From assembly GCA_022510945.1 (NCBI GenBank), contig JAFLSK010000001.1, positions 208,718-272,717 of the forward strand: a stretch of DNA of 64,000 nt. The letters run 5' to 3'. A model generated the notes under the pieces. That model searched no databases and was not told the origin of the DNA. It worked only from the letters and a program-made list of their open reading frames with translations. The position numbers and the translations under genes are program-made. Each line of letters starts with the position of its first letter. Within the stretch, counting starts at the first letter, position 1. This DNA is from Ruminococcus sp. (GTDB lineage Bacteria > Bacillota > Clostridia > Oscillospirales > Acutalibacteraceae). This document shows positions 49,371 through 59,131 of this stretch, piece after piece.

Positions 49371-51417
49371 TGCGGTACACCTCCCCTAACTTCTTAAATA
49401 TTTTTGCGTCCTCTAAATTGACCTTTTCGGAAATATCGAGGGACTTTATTTCAATTTTATGTATATCCTCACAAAGTGTGATTATACCTAAATCATCAAA
49501 TGCCTCTAAAGCGACCCTAAGCTTTGCGCAGGTCATATCGCCGCCGAGACGGCGCACAATTACGGAAAACGACAGGCTCTGCGGCGTCGGAAAGCTCATA
49601 AGATAGCGGAGAATCTGTCTGCACTCAGTTTTGGTCGGGATTATCGAGAGCAACTCTTCGTGCCTAAGCGACACTCCTCTGCAGAATTTCTCAAAAAGGC
49701 GCAGGCTTTGAATGTGACGGTCGTTATCCTCTCCCGAAAACTTCATATCCACTATTTTTACAGTGAGGTTTTCCTCATCGTGGTACACACCCACGAAAAG
49801 CTCTACAGCGACATCAACTACGTCTCCCTCGTTGTACGGAAACGAGTTAAACGGCACGCTGAAATACATCGCGGTAATTCGTGTTGAACCGCGCGCGAAG
49901 TGAACACGCGTATGGGAGCCGTTTGAAGTCGGTTCTTTGCGTAATATCGAAAGGTTGCTGAGTTGGAAAACAGGATAAGCGTTTCCCTCTCCGTAGGGCT
50001 GAAGATAAGAAAGCTCCTTGGAAAGTGCAAGGTCGACGAAATCGGGCGACAGCTTGCAGTCAATTTTCAGTGTATCTATAGGCATTTCGCCGATTGAGTC
50101 ACAATACTCGTTTATCCTTCGGCGAAACTCGTCAATTTTATCGCAGTTAAGGCTAAGACCTGCTGCCATTGGGTGACCGCCGAAGTGGTCGAGCATATCA
50201 CAGCAGCTTTCGATAGCCTTCCAGAGGTCAAAACCCTCAATACTCCTGCCGGAGCCGCGCGCATATCTTCCCTGGCGTGAAATTACGATACAGGGCTTGC
50301 CGTAAATGTTTCTTATTCTGTTGCTAACGATTCCGATTACACCTATGCTCCAATCGTCGCCGTCAATAACGATAACATTGTCGCGAACAATTTCAGGATT
50401 ATTGAGTATTTTTTTATTTATTTCATTTATGATTTCATTTTCAATATTCTTGCGTTCTGTGTTCTTTTCGCAAAGTATTTTCGCTATCTGCGCCGCTTCC
50501 TCCTCGTTTTCGGTGGTGAGTAGCTTAACGCAGATATCAGCGTGGTCAATACGTCCGACTGCGTTGATTCGAGGGTCTATGATAAAGGAAACATCTGAAG
50601 AAACAATCTCCTTGTTATCGTAGCCTATCTCCCGTAGCAACGCTTGTATGCCGACTCTGTCACTATTATTAATGCTCTCGAGTCCTCGCTTTACGAATAC
50701 CAAATTCTCGTCGGCAAGCTTAACAACGTCGCCGATTGTGCCTATGCAGAGCAAGTCGGAGTAGTTGTCGAGCATCATATCGACATCGCAGTACTCGCCC
50801 TCAATCGCTAAAACAAGCTTGAACGCAACTCCTACTCCGGAAATTTCCTTGAAGCGGCTGTTGCAGTCAGGTCGATGTAAATCTACCACAGCGACAGCGT
50901 TGGGCAGTTCTCCCGACGGAATATGGTGGTCGGTGACAACAGTGTCAATACCGAGGGACTTTGCGTAGGCGATTTCCTTAGCGGCGGAAATGCCGTTGTC
51001 TACAGTGATTATAAGATTTGTGCCTCTGTCCTTAATGATGTCGACAGCCGACATATTCATTCCGTAGCCTTCGTTTTCGCGGTGAGGTATGTAGTAGGTA
51101 ACGTCAGCGCCAACGGTTTCAAGATAAGAATACAAAAGCGCGGTCGAGGTCACGCCGTCGACGTCGTAATCGCCGTATATGCAGATTTTCTCGCCTGAAT
51201 CGATTGCACGTCGCACGCGTTCAGCAGCTTTATCCATATCCTTAATCTCAAAAGGATTGTCAATAACGCCTTCGCCGACGAGAAAATCGTGCACCTTCTC
51301 GTCGGTGTCCATACCGCGCACAGTAAGGAGCAGGGCGATAATCGTCGGGAGTCCGAATTTGCTTTCAAGCTCTCGTGCTTTATCTTTATCAAATTTTGAA
51401 ACTAACCATTGTTTCAT
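49357..51417 (-). CDS. recJ: Single-stranded-DNA-specific exonuclease RecJ
   Basis: RecJ is a 5'-3' exonuclease acting in recombination and repair. The 686-residue protein has the DHH core: ICIYGDYDVDGVTSTALLY, ITVDNGISA, VVTDHHIPSG, DLLCIGTIGDVVKL. The DHHA1 motif SGRSIEGFDL and FGGHPMAAGLSL follow. The C-terminal region is longer than the minimal RecJ, with an OB-fold and an extra helical part. It follows recN closely and overlaps the rel start. Confidence 0.96.
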   Translation of the reverse strand: MKQWLVSKFDKDKARELESKFGLPTIIALLLTVRGMDTDEKVHDFLVGEGVIDNPFEIKDMDKAAERVRRAIDSGEKICIYGDYDVDGVTSTALLYSYLETVGADVTYYIPHRENEGYGMNMSAVDIIKDRGTNLIITVDNGISAAKEIAYAKSLGIDTVVTDHHIPSGELPNAVAVVDLHRPDCNSRFKEISGVGVAFKLVLAIEGEYCDVDMMLDNYSDLLCIGTIGDVVKLADENLVFVKRGLESINNSDRVGIQALLREIGYDNKEIVSSDVSFIIDPRINAVGRIDHADICVKLLTTENEEEAAQIAKILCEKNTERKNIENEIINEINKKILNNPEIVRDNVIVIDGDDWSIGVIGIVSNRIRNIYGKPCIVISRQGRYARGSGRSIEGFDLWKAIESCCDMLDHFGGHPMAAGLSLNCDKIDEFRRRINEYCDSIGEMPIDTLKIDCKLSPDFVDLALSKELSYLQPYGEGNAYPVFQLSNLSILRKEPTSNGSHTRVHFARGSTRITAMYFSVPFNSFPYNEGDVVDVAVELFVGVYHDEENLTVKIVDMKFSGEDNDRHIQSLRLFEKFCRGVSLRHEELLSIIPTKTECRQILRYLMSFPTPQSLSFSVIVRRLGGDMTCAKLRVALEAFDDLGIITLCEDIHKIEIKSLDISEKVNLEDAKIFKKLGEVYRNGQV

Positions 51418-51436
51418 ATTATATAACCTTCGTTTG

Positions 51437-53095
51437 TTATTTATAACTCATAAGCTGCTCAGCGTGAGCGAGGGCTGTGTCGGTAACCTTTACGCCGTCA
51501 AGAATACGCGCAAGTTCGCGGAGACGTCCGTCGTAGTCGAGGAGTTTTATATCGGTGTATGTTCTGCCGTCCTTGACATTCTTCTGAATCAGGAGATGAC
51601 TGTCCGCGAGAGCGGCAATTTGCGCCTGATGTGTTACGCAGAGAACCTGTCTTGAAGAGGAAACTTCCTTTAGCTTAAGACCGACTTTCTGAGCCGCTGA
51701 ACCGGAGATACCGGTGTCGACCTCGTCAAAAATCAATGTATCTATCATATCGGTGGACGCCAAAACCGTCTTTATAGCGAGCATCATACGCGAAAGTTCG
51801 CCGCCTGAGGCGATTTTTGCGACAGGCTTTGCGGGCTCGCCCGGGTTAGCGGATATCAAAAGCTCGATTTTATCCTGTCCGTTTGAATTAAGCTCGCACT
51901 TTTCCTGCGAAACAACGAGGTTTACGTTAGGCATATCGAGAAAGCTCATTTCCGTTTTTACACGCTTTTCAAAGTCACGAGCGGTTTTCTCTCGTGATTC
52001 GGATATCTTATCGGCAAGCTTTTGTGCTTTTTTAAGCGCGTTATCCCGCTGAGTTTTCAGTTCATTTGCGTTTTCGTCAAACTGCAAAAGTTTATTAAGC
52101 TCCGCTCGGGCATTCTCAAGAAACTCGAGCATATCAGACTCGGTCTTGCCGTATTTTCTCGAAAGCTTGTTGAGAAAATCAAGCCGCTGCTCTATCTCCT
52201 CGAGTCTGTAGGGGTTTTCCTCGCTTTCGTCTATTGCCTCGGAAATATCGTTATCGGTATCCTGAATTTCATAGTAGAGGTCGTTTAGGCGGTTAAAAAT
52301 CCGCTCATACTCGGGATTCAGGTCACTTGCCTTACCGAGAGCAGTGACAGCGTCGTCGAGCATATCAATTATTCCGCTTGAAGAATTGCCCTCAAGGTAG
52401 GATTTAGCCTTATGCAGAGAGGCGGTGATTTTACCTGCGTTCATAAGCACGCGGCGTTCATCGCCGAGCGATTCTATCTCTCCTTCTTCGATAGCGGCGT
52501 TGTCTAACTCATCGACCTGATAGGTCAAGAGGTCTATGCGTTGCTCGCGGTTTTGCTCACTCGAAAGGAAGTCGTTCATCTGTTTATCAAGTGACTTGTA
52601 CTCCTTATAAGCCGATCTATATTCGTCTATCAGAGCGGTATTATCCGCGAGGTTGTCTATATAAGTGATGTGGGTTTCGGGATAGAAAAGCTCGTAGCTT
52701 TCGTGCTGTCCGTGAATGTTGATTAGGTTCAATCCGAGCTCGCGCAGAAAACTTACGTTACAGGGTCTGCCGTTTATGCGACAGGTGGTTTTGCCCGAAA
52801 CAGACAATGTTCGGCTGATTACGAGCTCGTCCTCGTCTGTGTCGTAGCCGTTTTCGGAAAGCTTTTCCTTCACAATATCGTTGACATCGGAAAAGGTCGC
52901 GAAAACAGTGGCGTTCTCGGCGCCGCTTCGAATGAGTTCCTTGCTCGTGCGCTGTCCCATTACGGCGTTTATGGCGTCAATAACAATACTCTTACCCGCG
53001 CCTGTTTCGCCGGTAAGAATATTAAGTCCCAAACCAAGTTCGATATTCGATTTTTCGATTACTGCGATGTTTTCGATATAGAGTGAGGTTAACAT
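51437..53095 (-). CDS. recN: DNA repair protein RecN
   Basis: RecN is an SMC-like ATPase that tethers broken DNA ends. The 552-residue protein has Walker A LTGETGAGKSIVIDAI at the N-terminus, long coiled-coil arms in the middle, and ASGGELSRMMLA with LIFDEVDTGISG (signature and Walker B) in the C-terminal half. The H-loop region CVTHQAQIAA is present. It starts 12 bases after argR, which is the usual argR-recN neighbourhood. Confidence 0.97.
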   Translation of the reverse strand: MLTSLYIENIAVIEKSNIELGLGLNILTGETGAGKSIVIDAINAVMGQRTSKELIRSGAENATVFATFSDVNDIVKEKLSENGYDTDEDELVISRTLSVSGKTTCRINGRPCNVSFLRELGLNLINIHGQHESYELFYPETHITYIDNLADNTALIDEYRSAYKEYKSLDKQMNDFLSSEQNREQRIDLLTYQVDELDNAAIEEGEIESLGDERRVLMNAGKITASLHKAKSYLEGNSSSGIIDMLDDAVTALGKASDLNPEYERIFNRLNDLYYEIQDTDNDISEAIDESEENPYRLEEIEQRLDFLNKLSRKYGKTESDMLEFLENARAELNKLLQFDENANELKTQRDNALKKAQKLADKISESREKTARDFEKRVKTEMSFLDMPNVNLVVSQEKCELNSNGQDKIELLISANPGEPAKPVAKIASGGELSRMMLAIKTVLASTDMIDTLIFDEVDTGISGSAAQKVGLKLKEVSSSRQVLCVTHQAQIAALADSHLLIQKNVKDGRTYTDIKLLDYDGRLRELARILDGVKVTDTALAHAEQLMSYK

Positions 53096-53107
53096 AGAAT
53101 CCCCTTA

Positions 53108-53554
53108 TCAGAGAAATTTCTTTAAATCTATTACAAGCTTTGAGGCGTACTCGTTGTCGGTGCAGACGATAAATATAGTGTCATCACCCGCGATTGTTCC
53201 GACAACTGATGTGAAATCGTTGCTGTCAATAGTGGCGCACAGAGCGTTCGCCATACCCGCGAGAGTTTTAACAACTACGATATTCTGAGCCGGTTTTATT
53301 GAGATTACGGAGCTGTTGAAGAATCCGTGGAGATTGTCCTTTATATCGGACGAGCTCTTTGAAATCGAGGTGTAACGGTACTTGCCGTCCGGAGACAGCG
53401 ACTTTAAGAGCCTTAGCTCCTTAATATCGCGCGAAACGGTAGCCTGTGTAACGTTAAAGCCGTTGTCCTTAAGGCGGATGAGGAGCTCCTCCTGAGTTTC
53501 TATTGGATATTGATTTATAAGTTCAAGAATCTGGGCTTGTCTTCTCGTTTTCAT
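53108..53554 (-). CDS. argR: Arginine repressor ArgR
   Basis: ArgR (AhrC) is a hexameric regulator that represses arginine synthesis genes when arginine is bound. The 148-residue protein has the winged HTH (RQAQILELINQYPIETQEELL, NVTQATVSRDIKEL) and the C-terminal arginine-binding domain with GTIAGDDTIFIVC. It overlaps nadK by TAATG. No arginine genes lie in the window; the position between nadK and recN is the standard one. Confidence 0.96.
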   Translation of the reverse strand: MKTRRQAQILELINQYPIETQEELLIRLKDNGFNVTQATVSRDIKELRLLKSLSPDGKYRYTSISKSSSDIKDNLHGFFNSSVISIKPAQNIVVVKTLAGMANALCATIDSNDFTSVVGTIAGDDTIFIVCTDNEYASKLVIDLKKFL

Positions 53555-54411
53555 CAGGATTTCCTTTCCTTAATCTTTTCGCCTAAATGCTGGTAAAAAT
53601 TGCGGTCATAAAGAGACATCAACTTTAGCACTTGGGGAGATTTCTTTATTGTTATCAAATCTGTTGAATCAATTTCTATATTCTTCTCGCCGTCTACGGA
53701 GAGAATTGCGGGAGTGTTGTCCGTAAGCTGTACAGTTGCAGTAAGGGACGCGTTGCTGTCAAAAATCACGGGTCTTGACACAAGTGAATGCGGGCAAATA
53801 GGAGTCAGGAGAATGCACTGCATCTCGGGGTAAATTACAGGACCGCCGGCGGAAAGCGCGTAAGCGGTCGAGCCCGTTGGGGTTGAGAAAAGAATTCCGT
53901 CGGCGCGGTAGGTGGAAATCGGTGAGTTGTCGAGCGAGACAGATATGTCGATTATGTGCGAAAGCTGTCCGCGCGCTATCACAGCGTCGTTTACTGCGAG
54001 ATACTTTTCTCTTGAGCCGTCCTTGTGCGTTACACTAACGTCGAGCAACATACGATTTTTAAGTGTGTAATCGCCCGTAATCAGGCGCGAAAGGTCGGAT
54101 ATATTATCGGGCTCTACCTCCGCGGCAAAGCCGAGACGTCCGACGTTTACGCCGATAAGCGGCTTATCAGAATTCGCGGCGTACTTTGCGGAGTGGATAA
54201 TCGTACCGTCGCCGCCGACAGTAATCGCCATATCACATCCGGAAAACAGCGCATTGAAATCGGGCGCATATACCGAATCATCGCCGAAAATCGTGCCGTA
54301 ATCGGAAAGCGTAAGCACCTGCGCATTGTTATTTCTCATCTGCTCAGCGATACTTTGTGCGCAGGTGATTGCGGCGTCTTTACTTGTATTGACAATAATC
54401 GCGATTTTCAT
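53554..54411 (-). CDS. nadK: NAD kinase
   Basis: NadK phosphorylates NAD to NADP. The 285-residue protein has TVGGDGTIIHSAK with the GGDG catalytic motif, GVNVGRLGF, NDAVI and FSTPTGSTAYALSAGGPVI. This is the ATP-NAD kinase family form. It follows tlyA with eight bases between. Confidence 0.96.
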   Translation of the reverse strand: MKIAIIVNTSKDAAITCAQSIAEQMRNNNAQVLTLSDYGTIFGDDSVYAPDFNALFSGCDMAITVGGDGTIIHSAKYAANSDKPLIGVNVGRLGFAAEVEPDNISDLSRLITGDYTLKNRMLLDVSVTHKDGSREKYLAVNDAVIARGQLSHIIDISVSLDNSPISTYRADGILFSTPTGSTAYALSAGGPVIYPEMQCILLTPICPHSLVSRPVIFDSNASLTATVQLTDNTPAILSVDGEKNIEIDSTDLITIKKSPQVLKLMSLYDRNFYQHLGEKIKERKS

Positions 54412-54419
54412 AGTCTTAC

Positions 54420-55223
54420 CTACTTATCAAGGTCTGTGTGTGAGTTTTTGACGAGCTGTTCGGGTGTTATATCCGTAAACGACTGCGGAGAGTCGGATTT
54501 TTGCAAATGTATAAGGTATTCGATATTGCCCTCGGGGCCCTTTATCGGAGAATAGTCGAGGTTCAGAACGCTGTAACCGTTTTCAAGGCAGAAGTTATAG
54601 ATAGACTCTACTACCTCAGCGTGAACAGCAGGGTCGCGCACAACACCCTTTTTGCCGACCTTTTCCCTACCTGCCTCGAACTGCGGTTTTATCAGGCAAA
54701 CCGCCTGAGCATTTTCGGAAAGGAGCTCTCGCGCTACGGGCAGGAGCAGCTTAAGCGAGATAAAGCTAACGTCTATTGAGAAGAAGTCGATTTTATCGGG
54801 CACCTCTTCCGTAGTGACATTGCGCATATTTGTGCGCTCGAGATTGACAACTCGGGAATCATTGCGCAGTTTCCACGCAAGCTGACCATAGCCGACGTCG
54901 ATTGAATAGACCTTTTTAGCGCCGTTTTGGAGCATACAATCAGTAAATCCGCCTGTGGACGCACCGATATCCATAGTTATCTTATCGGTAAGGTCGAGGT
55001 CAAAATTATTTATAGCCTTCTCAAGTTTTAGCCCTCCGCGGCTGACGTACTTCGGAGATTTTCCGCGGAATTCTATATTCACGTTTTCGTCGTAGGACTG
55101 GCCGCATTTGTCCGCCTTCTGATTGTCAACATAGACCTCGCCGGACATAATGATTGCCTTTGCCTTCTCTCTGCTCTCGGCAAATCCGCGCTCAAAAACG
55201 AGCACATCTAAACGCTTTTTCAT
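54420..55223 (-). CDS. tlyA: TlyA family rRNA 2'-O-methyltransferase/hemolysin-like protein
   Basis: The 267-residue protein has an N-terminal S4 domain (KRLDVLVFERGFAESREKAKAIIMSGEVYVD). An RrmJ-like methyltransferase domain follows: MDIGASTGGFTDCMLQNGAKKVYSIDVGYGQLAW, IDFFSIDVSFISLKLLLP and LIKPQFEAGRE. TlyA in mycobacteria methylates 16S and 23S rRNA; older annotations call it hemolysin. The start overlaps the dxs stop by four bases (ATGA). Confidence 0.93.
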   Translation of the reverse strand: MKKRLDVLVFERGFAESREKAKAIIMSGEVYVDNQKADKCGQSYDENVNIEFRGKSPKYVSRGGLKLEKAINNFDLDLTDKITMDIGASTGGFTDCMLQNGAKKVYSIDVGYGQLAWKLRNDSRVVNLERTNMRNVTTEEVPDKIDFFSIDVSFISLKLLLPVARELLSENAQAVCLIKPQFEAGREKVGKKGVVRDPAVHAEVVESIYNFCLENGYSVLNLDYSPIKGPEGNIEYLIHLQKSDSPQSFTDITPEQLVKNSHTDLDK

Positions 55224-57082
55224 ATGTTTTCCTTAATTATTTCCACCATTCCGTCGTCGTCGAGCTTGAGTTCAGCTAAAGCCTGCTCTACGCTTTCGTG
55301 ACGGACGAAACAGTCCTTTATTCCGTGTATTTTATAGTAAAAATTCTTGCCGGTCTTTTTGAGTTCATAACCGAATGACTCACCTATTCCGCCCGCTACG
55401 AGGGATTCCTCGAAGAAGAAGATACTCTTACTTCTTGAAGCCTGTTCAACAGCACGGACGTCAAGCGGTTTAATCTGACAAAGCTTGATTATGTTGATAT
55501 TTATGCCGTCCTGTGCAAGTCTTTCCTTCGCTTTGCACGCGTAGGAGAAAAGTCTGCCGTAGGTTACGAGTGAGATTTCAGCATTTTCATCACCGTAAAC
55601 ACTGAACGAGATATTCGGCTTGACATAATCGTCGGGGCGATAGAGCTCGCCGCCGCGCGGATAGCGGACAGCAACGAGGCCGTCGCACATATACGCCGCT
55701 GCGTTGAGACAGTTTTCGAGCTCGTCGAAGTATGACGGCGAGAGAATAGTTGTGTCAGGGATTGTGTTGAGCATACTTACGTCGAACGTGCCCTGATGAG
55801 TTTCACCGTCGTCGCCTACAATACCAGCACGGTCGATACAGAGCACAACGTGGAGCTTCTGAATAGACGCGTCGTGAATAAGCTGGTCATAGCCGCGCTG
55901 TAAAAAGGTCGAATACACTGCAAAGAACGGTATAATACCCTTTGTCGCAAGTCCGCAGGCGAAGGTAACGGCGTGTTCCTCGGCGATACCAACGTCGAAG
56001 AATCGGGGCTTGTACTTCTTGCTGAACTCGGAAAGTCCCGTACCGAGGGTCATAGCCGCGGTAACAGCGACAATATTCTTGTCCTTAGACGCCATTTTGC
56101 ACAACTGCTTACCGAATACATACGAATAGCCCTTGTGACTCGAAATCGGCTCGCCCGTGTCGATGTCGAACTTACCGATACCGTGGAACTCCTTGGGGTG
56201 GGACTCCGCGGGCTCGTAGCCCTTACCCTTCTTAGTGACAACGTGCACAAGAACAGGTGCGTTGTTTCTCTTGGCGGCGTTGAGAGCGTTGCGGAGCTCG
56301 TCTATATCGTGGCCGTCAATAGGTCCGATGTATGTGTAGCCGAGGAAGTCAAAGAGAGTGTTTTTGTAAATCATATTTTTAAGCTTTGACTTACTGCGCC
56401 TTAATACTTTTTTGAAGAAATTGCCGATAAGCGGAATATGCGAGAGAATTTTCTCGGTGCGCCGCTTAACTCGGAGATAGGTCGGCTTTATGCGCATATG
56501 GGAAAGGTGGAGCGCCATTGCGCCGACGTTATTGGATATCGACATTTTGTTGTCGTTTAAGATAACTATGAAGTTTTTCTTGAATCTTCCGGCGTTGTTA
56601 AGGCCCTCGTAAGCGAGACCGCCCGTCATAGAGCCGTCGCCTATCACAGCTATGGTGTAGGAATTGTCGCCTTTAAGCTGTTTTGCGCGGGCTATACCGT
56701 ATGCCGCGGAAATCGAGGTGCTGGAGTGACCCGCGTTAAACGCGTCGTAGTCGCTTTCCGTACGCTTAGGAAAGCCCGCGAGGCCGTCTTTTTTACGAAT
56801 AGTGTTAATCTTATCGTAACGACCGGTGAGCATTTTATGTACATAGCTTTGGTGTCCTACGTCCCATACTATGCTGTCCGCGGGACAGTTAAAGCACTTG
56901 TGAAGCATTACGGTGAGCTCAACTATACCGAGATTTGAAGCAAGGTGACCGCCGTTAGCGGAAACAACCTCAATAAGTTTTTCGCGGATTTCGGCGCAAA
57001 CCTCAGTGATTTCGTTGTCCGAAAGTTTTTTTATATCATCGGGAGATTTAATTTTTGAAAGGATTGGAAAATTATTGTCCAT
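55220..57082 (-). CDS. dxs: 1-deoxy-D-xylulose-5-phosphate synthase Dxs
   Basis: Dxs is the ThDP-dependent first enzyme of the MEP pathway, joining pyruvate and glyceraldehyde 3-phosphate. Motifs: GHQSYVHKMLTGR, GHSSTSISAAYG, the ThDP motif GDGSMTGGLAYEGLNN with LNDNKMSIS, IGPIDGHD, and DVGIAEEHAVTFACGLA. I use the ATG at 57082, which lies eight bases after GGGG; a GTG three codons upstream is possible. It sits between ispA and tlyA. Confidence 0.97.
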   Translation of the reverse strand: MDNNFPILSKIKSPDDIKKLSDNEITEVCAEIREKLIEVVSANGGHLASNLGIVELTVMLHKCFNCPADSIVWDVGHQSYVHKMLTGRYDKINTIRKKDGLAGFPKRTESDYDAFNAGHSSTSISAAYGIARAKQLKGDNSYTIAVIGDGSMTGGLAYEGLNNAGRFKKNFIVILNDNKMSISNNVGAMALHLSHMRIKPTYLRVKRRTEKILSHIPLIGNFFKKVLRRSKSKLKNMIYKNTLFDFLGYTYIGPIDGHDIDELRNALNAAKRNNAPVLVHVVTKKGKGYEPAESHPKEFHGIGKFDIDTGEPISSHKGYSYVFGKQLCKMASKDKNIVAVTAAMTLGTGLSEFSKKYKPRFFDVGIAEEHAVTFACGLATKGIIPFFAVYSTFLQRGYDQLIHDASIQKLHVVLCIDRAGIVGDDGETHQGTFDVSMLNTIPDTTILSPSYFDELENCLNAAAYMCDGLVAVRYPRGGELYRPDDYVKPNISFSVYGDENAEISLVTYGRLFSYACKAKERLAQDGININIIKLCQIKPLDVRAVEQASRSKSIFFFEESLVAGGIGESFGYELKKTGKNFYYKIHGIKDCFVRHESVEQALAELKLDDDGMVEIIKENI

Positions 57083-57113
57083 TTCCTTCACCCCACTTTA
57101 GTTCTTGATTGGA

Positions 57114-57983
57114 TTAGTTTTGGCGCTTTGCAAGCATCAGAGCAAGCTTTGTAAGCGGCTCGGTATCGCCGCTGAAAAGCGAGAGTGATTCTATAGCCTC
57201 ACTCGTAAGCTCGTCCACAACCTCACGGCAACGTTCAATACCCAAAAGGCTGACGTAGGTTGACTTGTCGTTTTCAATATCGCTGCCGATGGGCTTGCCG
57301 AGTTCTTCAGCTGATGAAGTAACATCGAGGATATCGTCCATAATCTGGAACGCGATTCCGATATTTTCGCCGTACTTACGCGCGGCGAGTATCTGCTCCT
57401 CGGTAGCACCGGCGGCAACACAGCCCATCTCGCAGCCCGCTTTTATAAGCGCGCCTGTTTTCTTTCTGTCCATTTCGGTTATCGTGGCGAGGTCGGCGTG
57501 CTTGCCCTCGTTTTCGAGGTCGATCACCTGACCGCCTACCATACCGACTGCACCGCAATATTCAGCGAGAATATTTATACATCTGCACGAGGCAGCGGTG
57601 CCGACGTTTTTGACCGTCTCGGGCGCGGACATAGCGGAAAACGCGAGACTCTGCAGAGCATCGCCCGCGAGCAGAGCAATATCCTCACCGTAGACCTTAT
57701 GGTTCGAGGGCTTGCCGCGGCGCATATCGTCGTCGTCCATACACGGTAAATCGTCGTGTATAAGCGAATATGTGTGTATCATCTCGAGCGCGCATGCAAA
57801 CGGGAGAACGTTTTCGTCCTTACCGCCGCAAAGGCGCGTAAACTCGAGCGCGAGAAGCGGACGGATACGCTTTCCGCCTGCTTTAAGGCTGTAGTCCATA
57901 GAATCTATGAGATTCTGTTCGTAGGTCACGCCCTTGGGGATATAAGAATACAGGGCGTTTTCTATAAGCTGTAAATCATTCAT
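57114..57983 (-). CDS. ispA: Farnesyl diphosphate synthase IspA
   Basis: This trans-prenyltransferase makes farnesyl (or geranyl) diphosphate, the substrate for UppS. The 289-residue protein has the first Asp-rich motif DDLPCMDDDDMRRGKPSNH and the second QIMDDILDVTS, plus KTGALIKAGCEMG. Product length is not certain from sequence, but the gene context (xseB-ispA-dxs) is that of farnesyl diphosphate synthase. Confidence 0.95.
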   Translation of the reverse strand: MNDLQLIENALYSYIPKGVTYEQNLIDSMDYSLKAGGKRIRPLLALEFTRLCGGKDENVLPFACALEMIHTYSLIHDDLPCMDDDDMRRGKPSNHKVYGEDIALLAGDALQSLAFSAMSAPETVKNVGTAASCRCINILAEYCGAVGMVGGQVIDLENEGKHADLATITEMDRKKTGALIKAGCEMGCVAAGATEEQILAARKYGENIGIAFQIMDDILDVTSSAEELGKPIGSDIENDKSTYVSLLGIERCREVVDELTSEAIESLSLFSGDTEPLTKLALMLAKRQN

Positions 57984-57990
57984 TTCACAG

Positions 57991-58203
57991 TCAGTCCTTT
58001 TTCATAAGTGAATTGATTCGGGTGTTTATGTCGGTAATCTGGCCCCTACATTCGTCAAGCTGCTTGTAGCAATATCCCAAAAGTTCAAACGCCTGCTCGT
58101 AGTATTTCATACTTTCCTGCAGGGTAAGCTTTCCGCTCTCCATAGCATTGACGATTTTCTCAAGTTCGGCATTAGCCTGCTCGAAGGTTAGATTTTCTTT
58201 CAT
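57991..58203 (-). CDS. xseB: Exodeoxyribonuclease VII small subunit XseB
   Basis: XseB is the small subunit of exonuclease VII, which degrades single-stranded DNA to oligonucleotides. The 70-residue protein is all-helical: LTFEQANAELEKIVNAMESGKLTLQESMKYYEQAFEL is the family pattern. Its ATG overlaps the whiA stop as ATGA. The large subunit gene xseA, normally just upstream, is missing here, so XseA must be encoded elsewhere if the enzyme is functional. Confidence 0.95.
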   Translation of the reverse strand: MKENLTFEQANAELEKIVNAMESGKLTLQESMKYYEQAFELLGYCYKQLDECRGQITDINTRINSLMKKD

Positions 58204-59129
58204 AAGTCCTCCTGAATACTGTCGGCGATTTTCAAAAGCCGCTCTATTCTGTGGTTTACGCCGCTGCGGGAAATCGGCACGGAAAGACTCTCGCCGAGTT
58301 CCTTGAGAGACATTTCGGGGTTGTCAAGTCTTAATAAAGCAAGCTCCTTAAGCTCGGGAGTGAGACTCTCGACACCGCTGTGTTTAATTATCTTTTTTAT
58401 AGCGTGAATCTGGCGCGCGGACGCGTCGGAAATCTTGCGAATATTTGCGAGTTCCGAATTGTGTCGTCGGTTGACGCGGTTAATAACCTCTTTATACGCC
58501 GAGGTCTCTATCATCTTCATAACGGAGTTTCCAGCGCCTATGTAGCCCAAAAAGTCGCATATACTGTCGTTACCCTTAAGATATACGACGTAGCCTCCTT
58601 TTCGGTTAATAAGCCGAGGCTTTATAGAAAAGACGTCAATCTCGTTTATTAAGAGAATAAGGTTGTCCGCAAGAGTCTTGTGCCTTACGGAAAGTTCGAG
58701 ATGATAGCCCTTATTAGGGTCGGTAACTGAACCGCAGCTGAGAAACACACCGCGCAAAAACGGAACATAAAGGCTGTCGTCGCTGAGATTCGCCCTGTTT
58801 ATGCGCAGGCGAATGTCCTTTACATTATGGCCGAAGTTTTCAAAAATGCTTTTACATTCCTCTGCAAGCGGCAGGGATAATTTGCACAACCGCTGCTTGC
58901 TTTTCTCGGGATTCAAATCCTTCCTGAACTCTATTATCGGAGCAAATAAATCCGAAAGCAGAGTTTCAAGGCGTGTTGCCGCGTAGTGATTTTCAGTTTT
59001 AAATATTATTTCGCGGGCGGAAAACCTGCTTGCAAACAGCAGCATACCGTAGCACTCGGCGTACTTCTGCTCTCTTGAACCGAGGTCGGCGCTGATTAAT
59101 TCCCGCTTTACATCTGATGAAAATGACAT
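58200..59129 (-). CDS. whiA: Sporulation/division regulator WhiA
   Basis: WhiA is a DNA-binding protein with a LAGLIDADG-like N-terminal domain and a C-terminal helix-turn-helix. In Bacillus it affects cell division and metabolism. The 309-residue protein starts MSFSSDVKRELISADLGS and contains FLRGVFLSCGSVTDPNKGYHLE, RRHNSELANIRKI and the C-terminal LTPELKELALLRLDNPEMSLKELGESL with SRSGVNHRIERL. It starts two bases after rapZ. yvcK (gdmA), usually between rapZ and whiA, is absent. Confidence 0.95.
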   Translation of the reverse strand: MSFSSDVKRELISADLGSREQKYAECYGMLLFASRFSAREIIFKTENHYAATRLETLLSDLFAPIIEFRKDLNPEKSKQRLCKLSLPLAEECKSIFENFGHNVKDIRLRINRANLSDDSLYVPFLRGVFLSCGSVTDPNKGYHLELSVRHKTLADNLILLINEIDVFSIKPRLINRKGGYVVYLKGNDSICDFLGYIGAGNSVMKMIETSAYKEVINRVNRRHNSELANIRKISDASARQIHAIKKIIKHSGVESLTPELKELALLRLDNPEMSLKELGESLSVPISRSGVNHRIERLLKIADSIQEDL

Positions 59130-59131
59130 AA